Source of the DNA: Herbidospora yilanensis
GTDB taxonomy: Bacteria; Actinomycetota; Actinomycetes; Streptosporangiales; Streptosporangiaceae
Direction of reading: 5' to 3'
DNA: 64,000 nucleotides
NCBI RefSeq assembly: GCF_001570565.1
Contig: NZ_BBXE01000036.1
Span: 60,656-124,655, forward strand
Of the stretch, positions 55,652-64,000 are shown in pieces (the first letter of the stretch is position 1; each line of letters starts with the position of its first letter). The position numbers and the translations under genes are program-made. Under the pieces are notes generated by a model, which saw only the letters and a program-made list of their open reading frames with translations, had not been told where the DNA came from and did no database searches.

Positions 55652-56521
55652 GTGACACGTACCCAGCCGGGACAAGGTCCCACGGCGCTGCGCATCCTCC
55701 TCGGCACCCAGCTCCGCAAACTGCGGGAAGAACGCGGCATCTCGCGCTTCGAGGCCGGGCATCTGATCCGCGGCTCCGAGTCGAAGATCAGCCGCATGGA
55801 GCTCGGCCGCGTCAGCTTCCGCGAGCGCGACGTCGAAGACCTCCTCACCATGTACGGCGTGGCCGAAGCGGCCGCCCGCAAGCCCATCCTCGAACTGGTC
55901 AAGCAGGCCAACGAGCCCGGCTGGTGGCACCGTTTCAGCGACGTGCTGCCCGGCTGGTTCCAGGCCTACGTCGGCCTCGAAGAGGCGGCCGCCCGCATCC
56001 GGACCTATGAGGTCCAGTTCGTCCCGGGCCTCCTGCAGACCAAGGAGTACGCCCGCGCGGTCATCACGGCCGGCGCGGTCGGCTCGGCTCCCGAGGAGAT
56101 CGCCCGGCGGGTCGACCTGCGGCTCGAACGCCAGCGCCAGGTCCTCGAACGCACCACCCCGCCCACCTTCTGGGCGGTCATCGACGAGGCGGCGCTGCGC
56201 CGCCCGATCGGCGGCGTCGACGTGATGCGCGGGCAGATCCAGCACCTGATCGAGCTCATGGACCAGACGAATGTCACGATCCAGGTGATGCCCTTCCACT
56301 TCGGCGGACACGCCGCGGAGGGCGGCGCGTTCAGCATCCTGCGATTCCCCGAGGCGGAGCTCCCCGACATCATCTACGTCGAGCAGCTCGGCAGCGCCCT
56401 CTATCTCGACAAACGCGACGAGGTCGACAGGTACAGCGAGGTGATGGAGCGGCTGTGCGCGGTCTCCACCACCCCCAGCGAGACCGTCGACATTCTGAGA
56501 AAGATCTCGCGCGAGCTCTGA
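55652..56521 (+). CDS. XRE-family regulator with DUF5753 (289 aa)
   Basis: The N-terminal helix-turn-helix is LRKLREERGISRFEAGHLIRGSESKISRMELGRVSFRERDVEDLL. The C-terminal DUF5753 has the hallmark YEVQFVPGLLQTKEYARAVI and AVIDEAALRRPIGGVDVMRGQI, then NVTIQVMPFHFGGHAAEGGAF. Members regulate development and secondary metabolism together with a small DUF397 protein or an ATPase; here the divergent neighbour is the ATPase. The GTG at 55652 follows GGGAGG. Confidence 0.93.
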   Translation: MTRTQPGQGPTALRILLGTQLRKLREERGISRFEAGHLIRGSESKISRMELGRVSFRERDVEDLLTMYGVAEAAARKPILELVKQANEPGWWHRFSDVLPGWFQAYVGLEEAAARIRTYEVQFVPGLLQTKEYARAVITAGAVGSAPEEIARRVDLRLERQRQVLERTTPPTFWAVIDEAALRRPIGGVDVMRGQIQHLIELMDQTNVTIQVMPFHFGGHAAEGGAFSILRFPEAELPDIIYVEQLGSALYLDKRDEVDRYSEVMERLCAVSTTPSETVDILRKISREL

Positions 56522-56694
56522 CGCGTCACTCGCGGGGGCTGCTCTGCTCTAGACTGAAGTTTGGCGCTGGACACCCCGCCGCAGTGGAGCATGCCCATGT
56601 GCCCTCTTCGTGGGCGCGGTGCGCGTAACGTGCCGCGGTAGCTGTGCATGACGCGCCCGCGATCACCAGATGCTGTTATTTAGGAGACCACCCC

Positions 56695-58074
56695 GTGAAG
56701 ACCGCTGTCGAGGAGCTCAGCCCCACTCGGGTGAAGCTCACCGTCGAGGTGCCGTTCGAGGAGCTCGAGCCGAGCCTGAAGGCCGCCTACAAGAAGGTCG
56801 CGCAGCAGGTGCGCGTCCCCGGCTTCCGCCCCGGCAAGGTTCCGGCCCGGATCATCGAGCAGCGCTTCGGCCGCGCGGTCGTGCTCGAGGAGACCCTGAA
56901 CGACGCGCTCCCCGGCCTCTACGGCCGCGCCGTCGACGAGGTCGATCTCTTTCCGGTGAGCCAGCCCGAGATCGAGGTCACCCGGATCGACGACGGCCAG
57001 CAGGTGGAGTTCACCGCCGAGGTCGACGTCCGTCCCACCTTCGACCTGCCCTCCTACGAGGGCACCGAGGTCACGGTCGACGCCGCCACCGTCGCCGACG
57101 GCGACGTCGACGCGCAGCTCGACGCGCTGCGCCAGCGCTTCGCCACGCTGACCGGCGTGGAGCGCGCGGCCACCAAGGGCGACTACGTCGTGATGGACCT
57201 GCGCGCCGAGATCGACGGCCGCAACCTCGACGAGCAGCAGGCCGCCGACGTCTCCTACGAGGTCGGTGCCGGTTCGGTCCTCGAGGGCCTCGACGACGCG
57301 CTCGAAGGCCTGTCGGCCGGCGAGGAGAAGACCTTCCGCACCACGCTCGTCGGCGGCGAGAACGCCGGCGAGGAGGCCGACGTGATCATCAACGTCAAGT
57401 CGGTCAAGGAGAAGGTCCTCCCCGAGCTCGACGACGAGTTCGCCCAGCTCGCCTCCGAGTTCGACACGCTCGAGGAGCTCAAGAACAGCATCCGCGAGCA
57501 GGTCCGCCGCAACAAGCTGATCGAGCAGGTCGTCCAGGCCCGCGAGAAGGCCGTCGACGCCCTCATCGGCGGTCTCGACATCCCGCTGCCCGACAGCGCC
57601 CTCAAGGCCGAGGTCGACGCGCGCAAGCACAACCTCGAGCACCAGATCGCCGAGAGCGGCCTGAGCCGCGAGGCCTACTTCCGCCTCTACCAGACGACCG
57701 AGGAGGAGCGCTTCGCCGAGTTCGACGCCAACTCCGCCCGGGCGCTGAAGATGGGCTTCGTCCTCGACAAGATCGTCAAGGCCGAGGACATCGGCGTCAG
57801 CGAAGAGGAGCTGACCCAGTTCGTCGTGCGCCGCGCCGCCCAGATGGGCGTCGCGCCGAACACGCTGGCCCAGCACCTCGCCGACAACGACCAGCTCACC
57901 CTCGCGATGATGGAGATCGTCCGCGAGAAGGCCAAGTCGGTCGTGGGCGACGCCGCCAAGGTCGTCGACTCCGAGGGCAACGAGGTCGACCTCAAGGCGA
58001 TCTACGCCGAGCTCAACCCCGAGGGTGAGGCCGAGGGGCTCGCGCAGGCCCCGGCCGGCGCCGCCGCCGAGTAG
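56695..58074 (+). CDS. tig: Trigger factor (459 aa)
   Basis: A ribosome-bound chaperone and peptidyl-prolyl isomerase. The ribosome-binding tail has the signature GFRPGKVP, the FKBP domain spans about 160-245 (KGDYVVMDLRAEIDG and VLEGLDDALEGLSAGEEK), and the C-terminal chaperone arms follow, ending with a Glu/Ala-rich tail. The GTG at 56695 has AGGAG upstream. It leads the conserved tig-clpP1-clpP2-clpX block and is followed by a hairpin terminator. Confidence 0.96.
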   Translation: MKTAVEELSPTRVKLTVEVPFEELEPSLKAAYKKVAQQVRVPGFRPGKVPARIIEQRFGRAVVLEETLNDALPGLYGRAVDEVDLFPVSQPEIEVTRIDDGQQVEFTAEVDVRPTFDLPSYEGTEVTVDAATVADGDVDAQLDALRQRFATLTGVERAATKGDYVVMDLRAEIDGRNLDEQQAADVSYEVGAGSVLEGLDDALEGLSAGEEKTFRTTLVGGENAGEEADVIINVKSVKEKVLPELDDEFAQLASEFDTLEELKNSIREQVRRNKLIEQVVQAREKAVDALIGGLDIPLPDSALKAEVDARKHNLEHQIAESGLSREAYFRLYQTTEEERFAEFDANSARALKMGFVLDKIVKAEDIGVSEEELTQFVVRRAAQMGVAPNTLAQHLADNDQLTLAMMEIVREKAKSVVGDAAKVVDSEGNEVDLKAIYAELNPEGEAEGLAQAPAGAAAE

Positions 58075-58098
58075 GCCGCAGCTCACCGCAGTTCTTCT

Positions 58099-58124
58099 GG
58101 GCCCCCGGTTCTCACCGGGGGCCC
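58099..58124 (+). terminator. Hairpin terminator after tig
   Basis: Ten-base perfect arms GGGCCCCCGG at 58099-58108 and CCGGGGGCCC at 58115-58124 with a six-base loop, then ATTGGTATG. It separates tig from the clp genes, which need a promoter of their own in the following 160 bases. Confidence 0.75.
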
Positions 58125-58290
58125 ATTGGTATGTGTTCGGTACGTCATGGGGCGGGCGAAAGCCGTACAAACAGGGCGTGGGGGAGCATGCGCCGTCAGC
58201 GAACACCCGGGTGAGGGGGCATGAGCTGTGGGCGGCGCGCGTTAGGGTCGAGCAAAGCCAATCGATAACGACGCATCGGAAGGTGACGCT

Positions 58291-58935
58291 GTGACCAGCC
58301 CGCCGACCTTCTTCCAGCCCATCGGCTTCGAGCCCGAGTCGCGTGGCAGAGAGAACGGCCCCGCCCGGCTTGAAGACCAGCTCTACCAGCGTCTGCTGCG
58401 TGAGCGAATCGTGGTGCTCGGCACTCAGGTCAATGACGAGGTCGCCAACCGTCTCTGCGCTGAGCTCCTCCTGCTCGCCGCCGACGATCCCAACCGGGAC
58501 ATCTGGATGTACATCAACTCTCCCGGCGGTTCCGTGACGGCCGGCATGGCGATTTACGACATGATGGAGTATGTGCCGAACGACGTCTGCACAGTGGCGA
58601 TGGGCCTGGCCGCTTCCATGGGCCAGTTCCTGCTGTGCGCCGGCGCTCCCGGCAAGCGGTACGCCCTGCCCCACGCCCGGATCATGATGCACCAGCCCTC
58701 GGGCGGCATCGGCGGCACCGCCGCCGACATCGCGATCCAGGCCGAGCAGATGCTCTACGTCAAGAAGACCTTGGCCGAGCGCATCGCCCACCACACCGGC
58801 CAGCCGCTCGACCAGATCGAGCGCGACTCCGACCGCGACCGCTGGTTCACGGCCGACGAGGCCAAGGACTACGGCTTCATCGACCAAGTCGTGCGCAGCG
58901 CGCGGCAGGTGCCCTCCGAGGGCGCCGTTTCATGA
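58291..58935 (+). CDS. clpP1: ATP-dependent Clp protease proteolytic subunit 1 (214 aa)
   Basis: A serine peptidase subunit of the Clp proteasome-like complex. The catalytic Ser is in [12 protein letters not shown], the His in [11 protein letters not shown] and the Asp in [15 protein letters not shown]. The GTG at 58291 is nine bases after GGAAGGTGA. The stop overlaps a possible ATG of clpP2 (ATGA). Actinobacteria carry two ClpP types that form mixed rings. Confidence 0.96.
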   Translation: MTSPPTFFQPIGFEPESRGRENGPARLEDQLYQRLLRERIVVLGTQVNDEVANRLCAELLLLAADDPNRDIWMYINSPGGSVTAGMAIYDMMEYVPNDVCTVAMGLAASMGQFLLCAGAPGKRYALPHARIMMHQPSGGIGGTAADIAIQAEQMLYVKKTLAERIAHHTGQPLDQIERDSDRDRWFTADEAKDYGFIDQVVRSARQVPSEGAVS

Positions 58936-58946
58936 CGGGAGCGTCC

Positions 58947-59591
58947 ATGAGTGACCTGATTCGGCCGGGTGACATCAACGGCCGCTACATCATCCCTTCG
59001 TTCGTCGAGCGCACGACCTACGGCGTCAAGGAGATGAACCCGTACAACAAGCTGTTCGAGGATCGCATCATCTTCCTCGGCGTCCAGATCGACGACGCCT
59101 CGGCGAACGACGTGATGGCGCAGCTCCTGACACTCGAGTCGCTCGACCCCGACCGTGACATCAGCATCTACATCAACTCGCCCGGCGGCTCCTTCACGGC
59201 CATGACGGCGATCTACGACACGATGCAGTTCGTCCGGCCGGAGATCCAGACGGTGTGCCTGGGCCAGGCGGCCTCGGCCGCGGCGGTGCTGCTCGCGGGC
59301 GGCACGCCCGGCAAGCGCTTCGCCCTGCCGAACGCCCGGGTCCTGATCCACCAGCCCTCCACCGAGGGCGGCGGCCAGGGATCCGACATCGAGATCCAAG
59401 CTCGTGAGATCCTGCGTATGCGGGACCTTCTGGAGCAGATCGTGGCCAAGCACACCGGCAAGGAGCCGGCCGAGGTCCGTCGCGACATCGAGCGCGACAA
59501 GATCCTCAGCGCCGACGAGGCCAAGGCCTACGGAATCGTCGACGACATCATTCCGTCGCGTAAGCGCCAGACGGCTGCCGTCGCCTCGTAA
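58947..59591 (+). CDS. clpP2: ATP-dependent Clp protease proteolytic subunit 2 (214 aa)
   Basis: The second peptidase subunit: Ser in [15 protein letters not shown], His in [14 protein letters not shown], Asp in [18 protein letters not shown] chose the ATG at 58947 because GGGAG lies upstream; an in-frame ATG at 58932 overlaps the clpP1 stop and is also possible. Coupling with clpP1 ensures paired synthesis. A large hairpin follows. Confidence 0.95.
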   Translation: MSDLIRPGDINGRYIIPSFVERTTYGVKEMNPYNKLFEDRIIFLGVQIDDASANDVMAQLLTLESLDPDRDISIYINSPGGSFTAMTAIYDTMQFVRPEIQTVCLGQAASAAAVLLAGGTPGKRFALPNARVLIHQPSTEGGGQGSDIEIQAREILRMRDLLEQIVAKHTGKEPAEVRRDIERDKILSADEAKAYGIVDDIIPSRKRQTAAVAS

Positions 59592-59610
59592 GAGATCGAA
59601 GGTCGCAAGT

Positions 59611-59647
59611 GCACCGGAACGGTGCCCAATTGGGCACCTTCCGGTGC
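59611..59647 (+). terminator. Long hairpin after clpP2
   Basis: GCACCGGAA at 59611-59619 pairs with TTCCGGTGC at 59639-59647, and between them lies a perfect 18-bp palindrome GGTGCCCAATTGGGCACC (59621-59638) with one bulged C. The stem is about 18 bp with a minimal loop. It lies 19 bases past the clpP2 stop. Confidence 0.75.
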
Positions 59648-59789
59648 GACTCACCGCTAGGGGGCTCACTGAGGGCCCGGAAGACGGTAACGTCGAAACC
59701 TGAGCGGGATGACGTTTTCGCACCGAAGTGACCGGCGCGAATGACCGGACCGCGGCAGCAGGGCGGTCCCACGCAAAGGAGAGTCTGGG

Positions 59790-61067
59790 GTGGCACGCAT
59801 CGGCGACGGGGGAGACCTGCTCAAATGCTCGTTCTGTGGCAAGAGCCAGAAGCAGGTCAAGAAGCTCATCGCTGGACCAGGCGTCTACATCTGCGATGAG
59901 TGCATCGAGCTCTGCAACGAGATCATCGAAGAGGAGCTCTCCGAGTCCTCCGAGCTGAAGTGGGACAACCTCCCCAAGCCCCGAGAGATCTACGAGTTCC
60001 TCGACGCCTACGTGATCGGCCAGGACAAGGCCAAGAAGGCCCTTTCCGTCGCGGTCTACAACCACTACAAGCGGGTCCAGTCCGGCGAGCGCGGCCGTGA
60101 CGACGGGCTTGAGCTGTCGAAGTCCAACATCCTCCTCCTCGGCCCCACCGGCTCCGGCAAGACGCTCCTGGCCCAGACCCTCGCCAAGATGCTCAACGTG
60201 CCGTTCGCCATCGCCGACGCCACCGCCCTCACCGAGGCCGGCTACGTCGGCGAAGACGTCGAGAACATCCTGCTGAAGCTGATCCAGGCCGCCGACTACG
60301 ACGTCAAGAAGGCCGAGACCGGCATCATCTACATCGACGAGGTCGACAAGATCGCCCGCAAGAGCGAGAACCCGTCGATCACCCGCGACGTCTCCGGTGA
60401 GGGCGTGCAGCAGGCGCTGCTGAAGATACTGGAGGGCACCACCGCATCGGTGCCTCCGCAGGGCGGCCGCAAGCACCCCCACCAGGAATTCATCCAGATC
60501 GACACCACCAACGTGTTGTTCATCTGCGGTGGCGCCTTCGCGGGCCTCGAGAAGATCATCGAGTCCCGGGTCGGCAAGAAGGGCATCGGCTTCAACGCGA
60601 TCATCCGGTCGAAGGAAGAGGTCGACTCGGTCGACATCTTCGGTGACGTGATGCCCGAAGACCTGCTGAAGTTCGGCATGATCCCCGAGTTCGTGGGCCG
60701 TCTGCCGGTCATCACCAGCGTGCACAACCTCGACCGCGAGGCCCTGATCCAGATCCTCACCGAGCCCCGCAACGCCCTGGTCAAGCAGTACCGGCGGCTG
60801 TTCGAGCTCGACAACGTGGAGCTGGAGTTCTCCGACGACGCGCTTGAGGCCATCGCCGACCAGGCGATCCTGCGCGGCACCGGCGCCCGAGGCCTGCGCG
60901 CGATCCTGGAGGAGGTCCTCCTCTCGGTGATGTACGAAGTGCCCTCGCGACAGGATGTCGCTCGGGTCGTCATCACCCGCGAGGCCGTCCTCGAACACGT
61001 CAACCCGACGCTGATCCCGCGTGACCAGTTGAAGCAGCAGCGCACCCCGCGAGAGAAGTCCGCATAA
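59790..61067 (+). CDS. clpX: ATP-dependent Clp protease ATP-binding subunit ClpX (425 aa)
   Basis: The unfoldase partner of ClpP1P2. The N-terminal C4 zinc domain is [17 protein letters not shown] then CDECIELC, Walker A is GPTGSGKT, Walker [10 protein letters not shown], and the IGF-type loop for ClpP docking reads [11 protein letters not shown]. The GTG at 59790 follows AAAGGAGAG. It has its own promoter after the clpP2 hairpin. Confidence 0.96.
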   Translation: MARIGDGGDLLKCSFCGKSQKQVKKLIAGPGVYICDECIELCNEIIEEELSESSELKWDNLPKPREIYEFLDAYVIGQDKAKKALSVAVYNHYKRVQSGERGRDDGLELSKSNILLLGPTGSGKTLLAQTLAKMLNVPFAIADATALTEAGYVGEDVENILLKLIQAADYDVKKAETGIIYIDEVDKIARKSENPSITRDVSGEGVQQALLKILEGTTASVPPQGGRKHPHQEFIQIDTTNVLFICGGAFAGLEKIIESRVGKKGIGFNAIIRSKEEVDSVDIFGDVMPEDLLKFGMIPEFVGRLPVITSVHNLDREALIQILTEPRNALVKQYRRLFELDNVELEFSDDALEAIADQAILRGTGARGLRAILEEVLLSVMYEVPSRQDVARVVITREAVLEHVNPTLIPRDQLKQQRTPREKSA

Positions 61068-61115
61068 CACATATTGGGCCGGGGCGCTCGGTGGGAGCTT
61101 CTAGAATTGGCTCTC

Positions 61116-63698
61116 GTGACGACGCCTGAACTGCCGACCCAGTATGCCCCTGCCGATGTCGAGGCCCCCAGCTACGAGCGCTGGGTAGCGGCCGGTCACT
61201 TCGGAGCGAGCGCGGTAGACGGGCGAGAGCCGTACAGCATCGTCCTCCCGCCGCCCAACGTGACCGGCTCGCTCCATGTGGGCCACGCCCTCGACCACTC
61301 GATCCAAGACGCGCTGACCCGCCGGGCCCGCATGCGCGGCAACGCCACCCTGTGGCTGCCCGGCATGGATCACGCCGGAATCGCGACGCAGAACGTGGTC
61401 GAGCGCGAGCTGGCCAAGGAGAGCCTCTCGCGCCACGACCTCGGCCGCGAGGCCTTCGTCGACCGGGTCTGGCAGTGGAAAGAGGAGTCGGGCGGCCGCA
61501 TCCTCGGCCAGATGAAGAAGCTCGGCGACGGGGTCGACTGGTCCCGCGAGCGCTTCACGATGGACGAGGGCCTGTCGAGGGCCGTCCAGACGATCTTCAA
61601 GCGCCTCTTCGACGACGGCCTGATCTACCGGGCCAACCGCATCATCAACTGGTGCCCCCGCTGCCTGACCGCGCTGTCCGACATCGAGGTCGAACACCAG
61701 GAAGACGAGGGCGAGCTCGTCTCGATCCGCTACGGCGACGGCGACGACGCGATCGTCGTGGCCACCACCCGCGCCGAGACCATGCTCGGCGACACCGCCG
61801 TCGCGGTGCACCCCTCCGACGAGCGCTACGCCCACCTGATCGGCCGCGAGGTCGAGCTGCCGATGACCGGCCGGCGCATTCCGATCGTCGCCGACGACCA
61901 CGTCGACCCGTCGTTCGGCACCGGCGCGGTCAAGGTCACCCCGGCCCACGACCCCAACGACTTCGAGATCGGCCGCCGCCACGACCTGCCGTCCCTGGCG
62001 ATCATGGACGAGCGCGGCGTCATCACCGCCCACGGGCCCTTCCAGGGGCTCGACCGGTTCGAGGCGCGCCCCGCGGTCGTCGCGGCGCTGCGCGCCGAGG
62101 GCCGGATCGTCGCCGAGAAGCGCCCCTACCTCCACAGCGTCGGCCACTGCTCGCGCTGCAAGACCGTGGTCGAGCCGCGCCTGTCGCTCCAGTGGTTCGT
62201 CAACGTCTCGCCGCTGGCCAAGGCCGCGGGCGACGCCGTCCGCGACGGCCGCACCCGCATCCACCCGCCGGAGCTGGCCAAGCGCTACTTCGACTGGGTC
62301 GACGACATGCACGACTGGTGCATCTCGCGGCAGCTCTGGTGGGGCCACCGCATCCCGGTCTGGTACGGCCCCGAGGGCGAGGTCGTCTGCGTCGGTCCCG
62401 ACGACGAGATCCCCGAGGGCTACACCCAGGATCCCGACGTCCTCGACACCTGGTTCTCCTCGGGCCTGTGGCCGTTCTCCACGCTCGGCTGGCCCGACGC
62501 GACCGACGACCTCAAGAAGTTCTATCCGACGACCGTTCTGGTCACCGGCTACGACATCCTCTTCTTCTGGGTCGCCCGGATGATGATGTTCGGCCTCTAT
62601 GCCATGGACGGGCAGCCGCCGTTCAAGACCGTCGCACTCCACGGCATGGTCCGCGACCAGTTCGGCAAGAAGATGTCGAAGTCGTTCGGCAACGTCATCG
62701 ACCCCCTCGACTGGATCGAGCGCTACGGCGCCGACGCCACCCGCTTCACCCTGCTACGCGGCGCCAACCCCGGCTCCGACGTGGCGATCAGCGAAGACTG
62801 GGCGGCCGGCTCCCGCAACTTCTGCAACAAGATCTGGAACGCCACCCGGTTCGCCCTCATGAACGGCGCCGTCAGCGACGGCCTGCCCGAGGAGCTGACC
62901 GCGGCCGACCGCTGGATCCTGTCGCGACTCCAGTCGGTGGTCGCGCTGGTCGACACGGCCTTCGACGACTTCGAGTTCGCCAAGATCAGCGACTCGCTCT
63001 ACCACTTCGCGTGGGACGAGGTCTGCGACTGGTATCTGGAGCTCGCGAAGATCCAGATCGCCGGCGGCGGCCAGGTCGCCGAGAACACCAAGCGGGTCCT
63101 GGGCCACGTCTTCGACGCGCTGCTGCGCCTGCTCCACCCCCTGACCCCGTTCGTCACCGAGGAGCTCTGGCGCGCGGTCACCGGCCGCGAGTCGATCGTG
63201 GTGGCGCCCTGGCCGGTGAGCGATCCGGCGTTCGCCGACCCCGGAGCCGAGTCGGAGATCGAGGCGGTCCAGAACCTCGTCACCGAGGTCCGGCGCTTCC
63301 GCTCCGATCAGGGTCTCAAGCCCGGTCAGCGGGTCGCCGCCCGGCTTTCTCTTTCCGGTACGGCCGTCGCCGCCCACGAAGACGCCGTCCGTTCGCTCCT
63401 CAGGCTCGACCCGTCGGGTGAGAGTTTCACGCCGACCGCCCGCCTCGCCGTAGGCACGGTCACCGTGGAGATCGACACGGCCGGCGCCATCGACGTGGCG
63501 GCCGAGCGCAAGCGCCTGGAGAAGGACCTCGCGGTCGCGAAGAAGGAACAAGCCCAGGTCACGGGCAAGCTCGGCAACGAGCAGTTCATGGCGAAGGCCC
63601 CCGACGACGTGGTCGCGAAGGTCCGCGCCCGCGCGGCCCAGGCGGTGGAGGACATCGCCCGCCTGGAGGCTCAACTTGCCTCGTTGCCCCAGGTTTAG
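61116..63698 (+). CDS. valS: Valyl-tRNA synthetase (860 aa)
   Basis: A class I aminoacyl-tRNA synthetase. The HIGH motif is LHVGH in [15 protein letters not shown], the KMSKS motif is [10 protein letters not shown], the CP1 editing domain is in the middle ([15 protein letters not shown]), and the C-terminal coiled coil ([20 protein letters not shown]) is complete. I chose the GTG at 61116 ([10 protein letters not shown]). In many actinomycetes folC follows; here the region after it holds promoter-like sequences instead. Confidence 0.95.
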   Translation: MTTPELPTQYAPADVEAPSYERWVAAGHFGASAVDGREPYSIVLPPPNVTGSLHVGHALDHSIQDALTRRARMRGNATLWLPGMDHAGIATQNVVERELAKESLSRHDLGREAFVDRVWQWKEESGGRILGQMKKLGDGVDWSRERFTMDEGLSRAVQTIFKRLFDDGLIYRANRIINWCPRCLTALSDIEVEHQEDEGELVSIRYGDGDDAIVVATTRAETMLGDTAVAVHPSDERYAHLIGREVELPMTGRRIPIVADDHVDPSFGTGAVKVTPAHDPNDFEIGRRHDLPSLAIMDERGVITAHGPFQGLDRFEARPAVVAALRAEGRIVAEKRPYLHSVGHCSRCKTVVEPRLSLQWFVNVSPLAKAAGDAVRDGRTRIHPPELAKRYFDWVDDMHDWCISRQLWWGHRIPVWYGPEGEVVCVGPDDEIPEGYTQDPDVLDTWFSSGLWPFSTLGWPDATDDLKKFYPTTVLVTGYDILFFWVARMMMFGLYAMDGQPPFKTVALHGMVRDQFGKKMSKSFGNVIDPLDWIERYGADATRFTLLRGANPGSDVAISEDWAAGSRNFCNKIWNATRFALMNGAVSDGLPEELTAADRWILSRLQSVVALVDTAFDDFEFAKISDSLYHFAWDEVCDWYLELAKIQIAGGGQVAENTKRVLGHVFDALLRLLHPLTPFVTEELWRAVTGRESIVVAPWPVSDPAFADPGAESEIEAVQNLVTEVRRFRSDQGLKPGQRVAARLSLSGTAVAAHEDAVRSLLRLDPSGESFTPTARLAVGTVTVEIDTAGAIDVAAERKRLEKDLAVAKKEQAQVTGKLGNEQFMAKAPDDVVAKVRARAAQAVEDIARLEAQLASLPQV

Positions 63699-63862
63699 GG
63701 TTTCGTGGCCAGGGAATGATTACCGGGTTGCCGAAGTGGGTCGCGGCATCCCCGCAGAGGTGCTAATGTTCTTGTTACGCCAAGCGGGACGGCGCGGCCC
63801 GGACTCGGAAGAGCCGGGGCGATGAGATCCCCAAGGCGTCCCCAACAACTTCCTCCGGAAAA

Positions 63863-63992
63863 CCGGGCGATTTGACATCGCCCGGGGCTCCGGTAAGTTG
63901 GACGGGTTGCTCTCGAAAGGGAGCACTTCCAGCGGGAAACGGAAAATGTCGAATCACTGAATTTGACACTAACCGGAAGCGCTGCGAAGATA
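63863..63992 (+). promoter_or_regulatory. Tandem strong promoters, probably of an rRNA operon beyond the window
   Basis: TTGACA at 63872-63877 and TAAGTT at 63894-63899 (16-base spacer), and TTGACA at 63963-63968 and AAGATA at 63987-63992 (18-base spacer), look like two sigma-70-type promoters. The first -35 box sits in the loop of a perfect nine-base inverted repeat, CCGGGCGAT at 63863-63871 and ATCGCCCGG at 63877-63885. Such tandem promoters are typical of rrn leaders in high-GC actinomycetes. I see no gene in 63699-64000. The rRNA link is inference, because no rRNA is inside the window. Confidence 0.5.
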
Positions 63993-64000
63993 AAGACACA

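Overview
The window is from a high-GC actinomycete chromosome. The best guess is the Streptosporangiaceae/Streptosporangiales (Nonomuraea-, Streptosporangium- or Microbispora-like). Reasons seen in the sequence: very GC-rich third codon positions, many GTG starts (plus some TTG and one probable CTG), mycothiol-type DinB enzymes and an Rv2466c-type thiol protein, a DUF5753 regulator next to an ATP-binding anti-sigma-type gene, a 25-residue bL37-like ribosomal protein, a c-di-AMP (ydaO-type) leader before a cell-wall protein, and the actinobacterial block tig-clpP1-clpP2-clpX-valS. The family-level placement is inference.

Left part (1-34 kb). After a cut-off minus-strand gene and a nested inverted repeat, a TPR-type regulator is coupled to an acetyltransferase. 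Next comes a compact unit: promoter with flanking inverted repeat, a 24-residue peptide gene, a TPR protein that appears frameshifted near its start, and an MFS exporter. This is the best candidate here for an undescribed small-peptide system. The rest is mainly housekeeping and accessory genes: purU, a prolyl oligopeptidase, an HNH nuclease, acetyltransferases, an fmdB-like gene, ilvD, a NERD-like protein, an amidase, pepN, a DsbA-like thiol protein, an aldehyde dehydrogenase, a nucleotide-sugar dehydrogenase, def, rpiB, an Eis-like acetyltransferase, a PP2C phosphatase, a NarL-type regulator, an RseP-type protease, and a MarR/MFS pair.

Centre (34-42 kb). One minus-strand operon reads from about 42.2 kb down to 34.3 kb: a hyaluronan-synthase-like processive GT2, three right-handed beta-helix proteins anchored in or exported across the membrane, and UDP-glucose 6-dehydrogenase. 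Together they look like a machine that makes a glucuronate-containing exopolysaccharide and modifies it at the membrane. A terminator follows the last gene, and a promoter with an 18-bp palindrome precedes the first. Upstream lies about 0.8 kb of apparently non-coding DNA, then a cell-wall protein gene behind the c-di-AMP riboswitch, then galT and its DeoR-type regulator with a 12-bp-arm operator.

Right part (46-64 kb). It holds bL37, a mycothiol-type isomerase family gene, a chloride-channel gene broken by a frameshift and deletion, a DUF7144-like membrane protein, a GAF/SpoIIE/ATPase phosphatase, tRNA-Pro(TGG) and tRNA-Gly(TCC), cutA, a flavoprotein, an SDR coupled to a nucleotidyltransferase-GNAT fusion, the DUF5753/anti-sigma pair separated by a cluster of GTGCAC motifs, then tig, clpP1, clpP2, clpX and valS. 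The last 150 bases carry two strong promoter-like elements that resemble the leader of a ribosomal RNA operon lying beyond the window.
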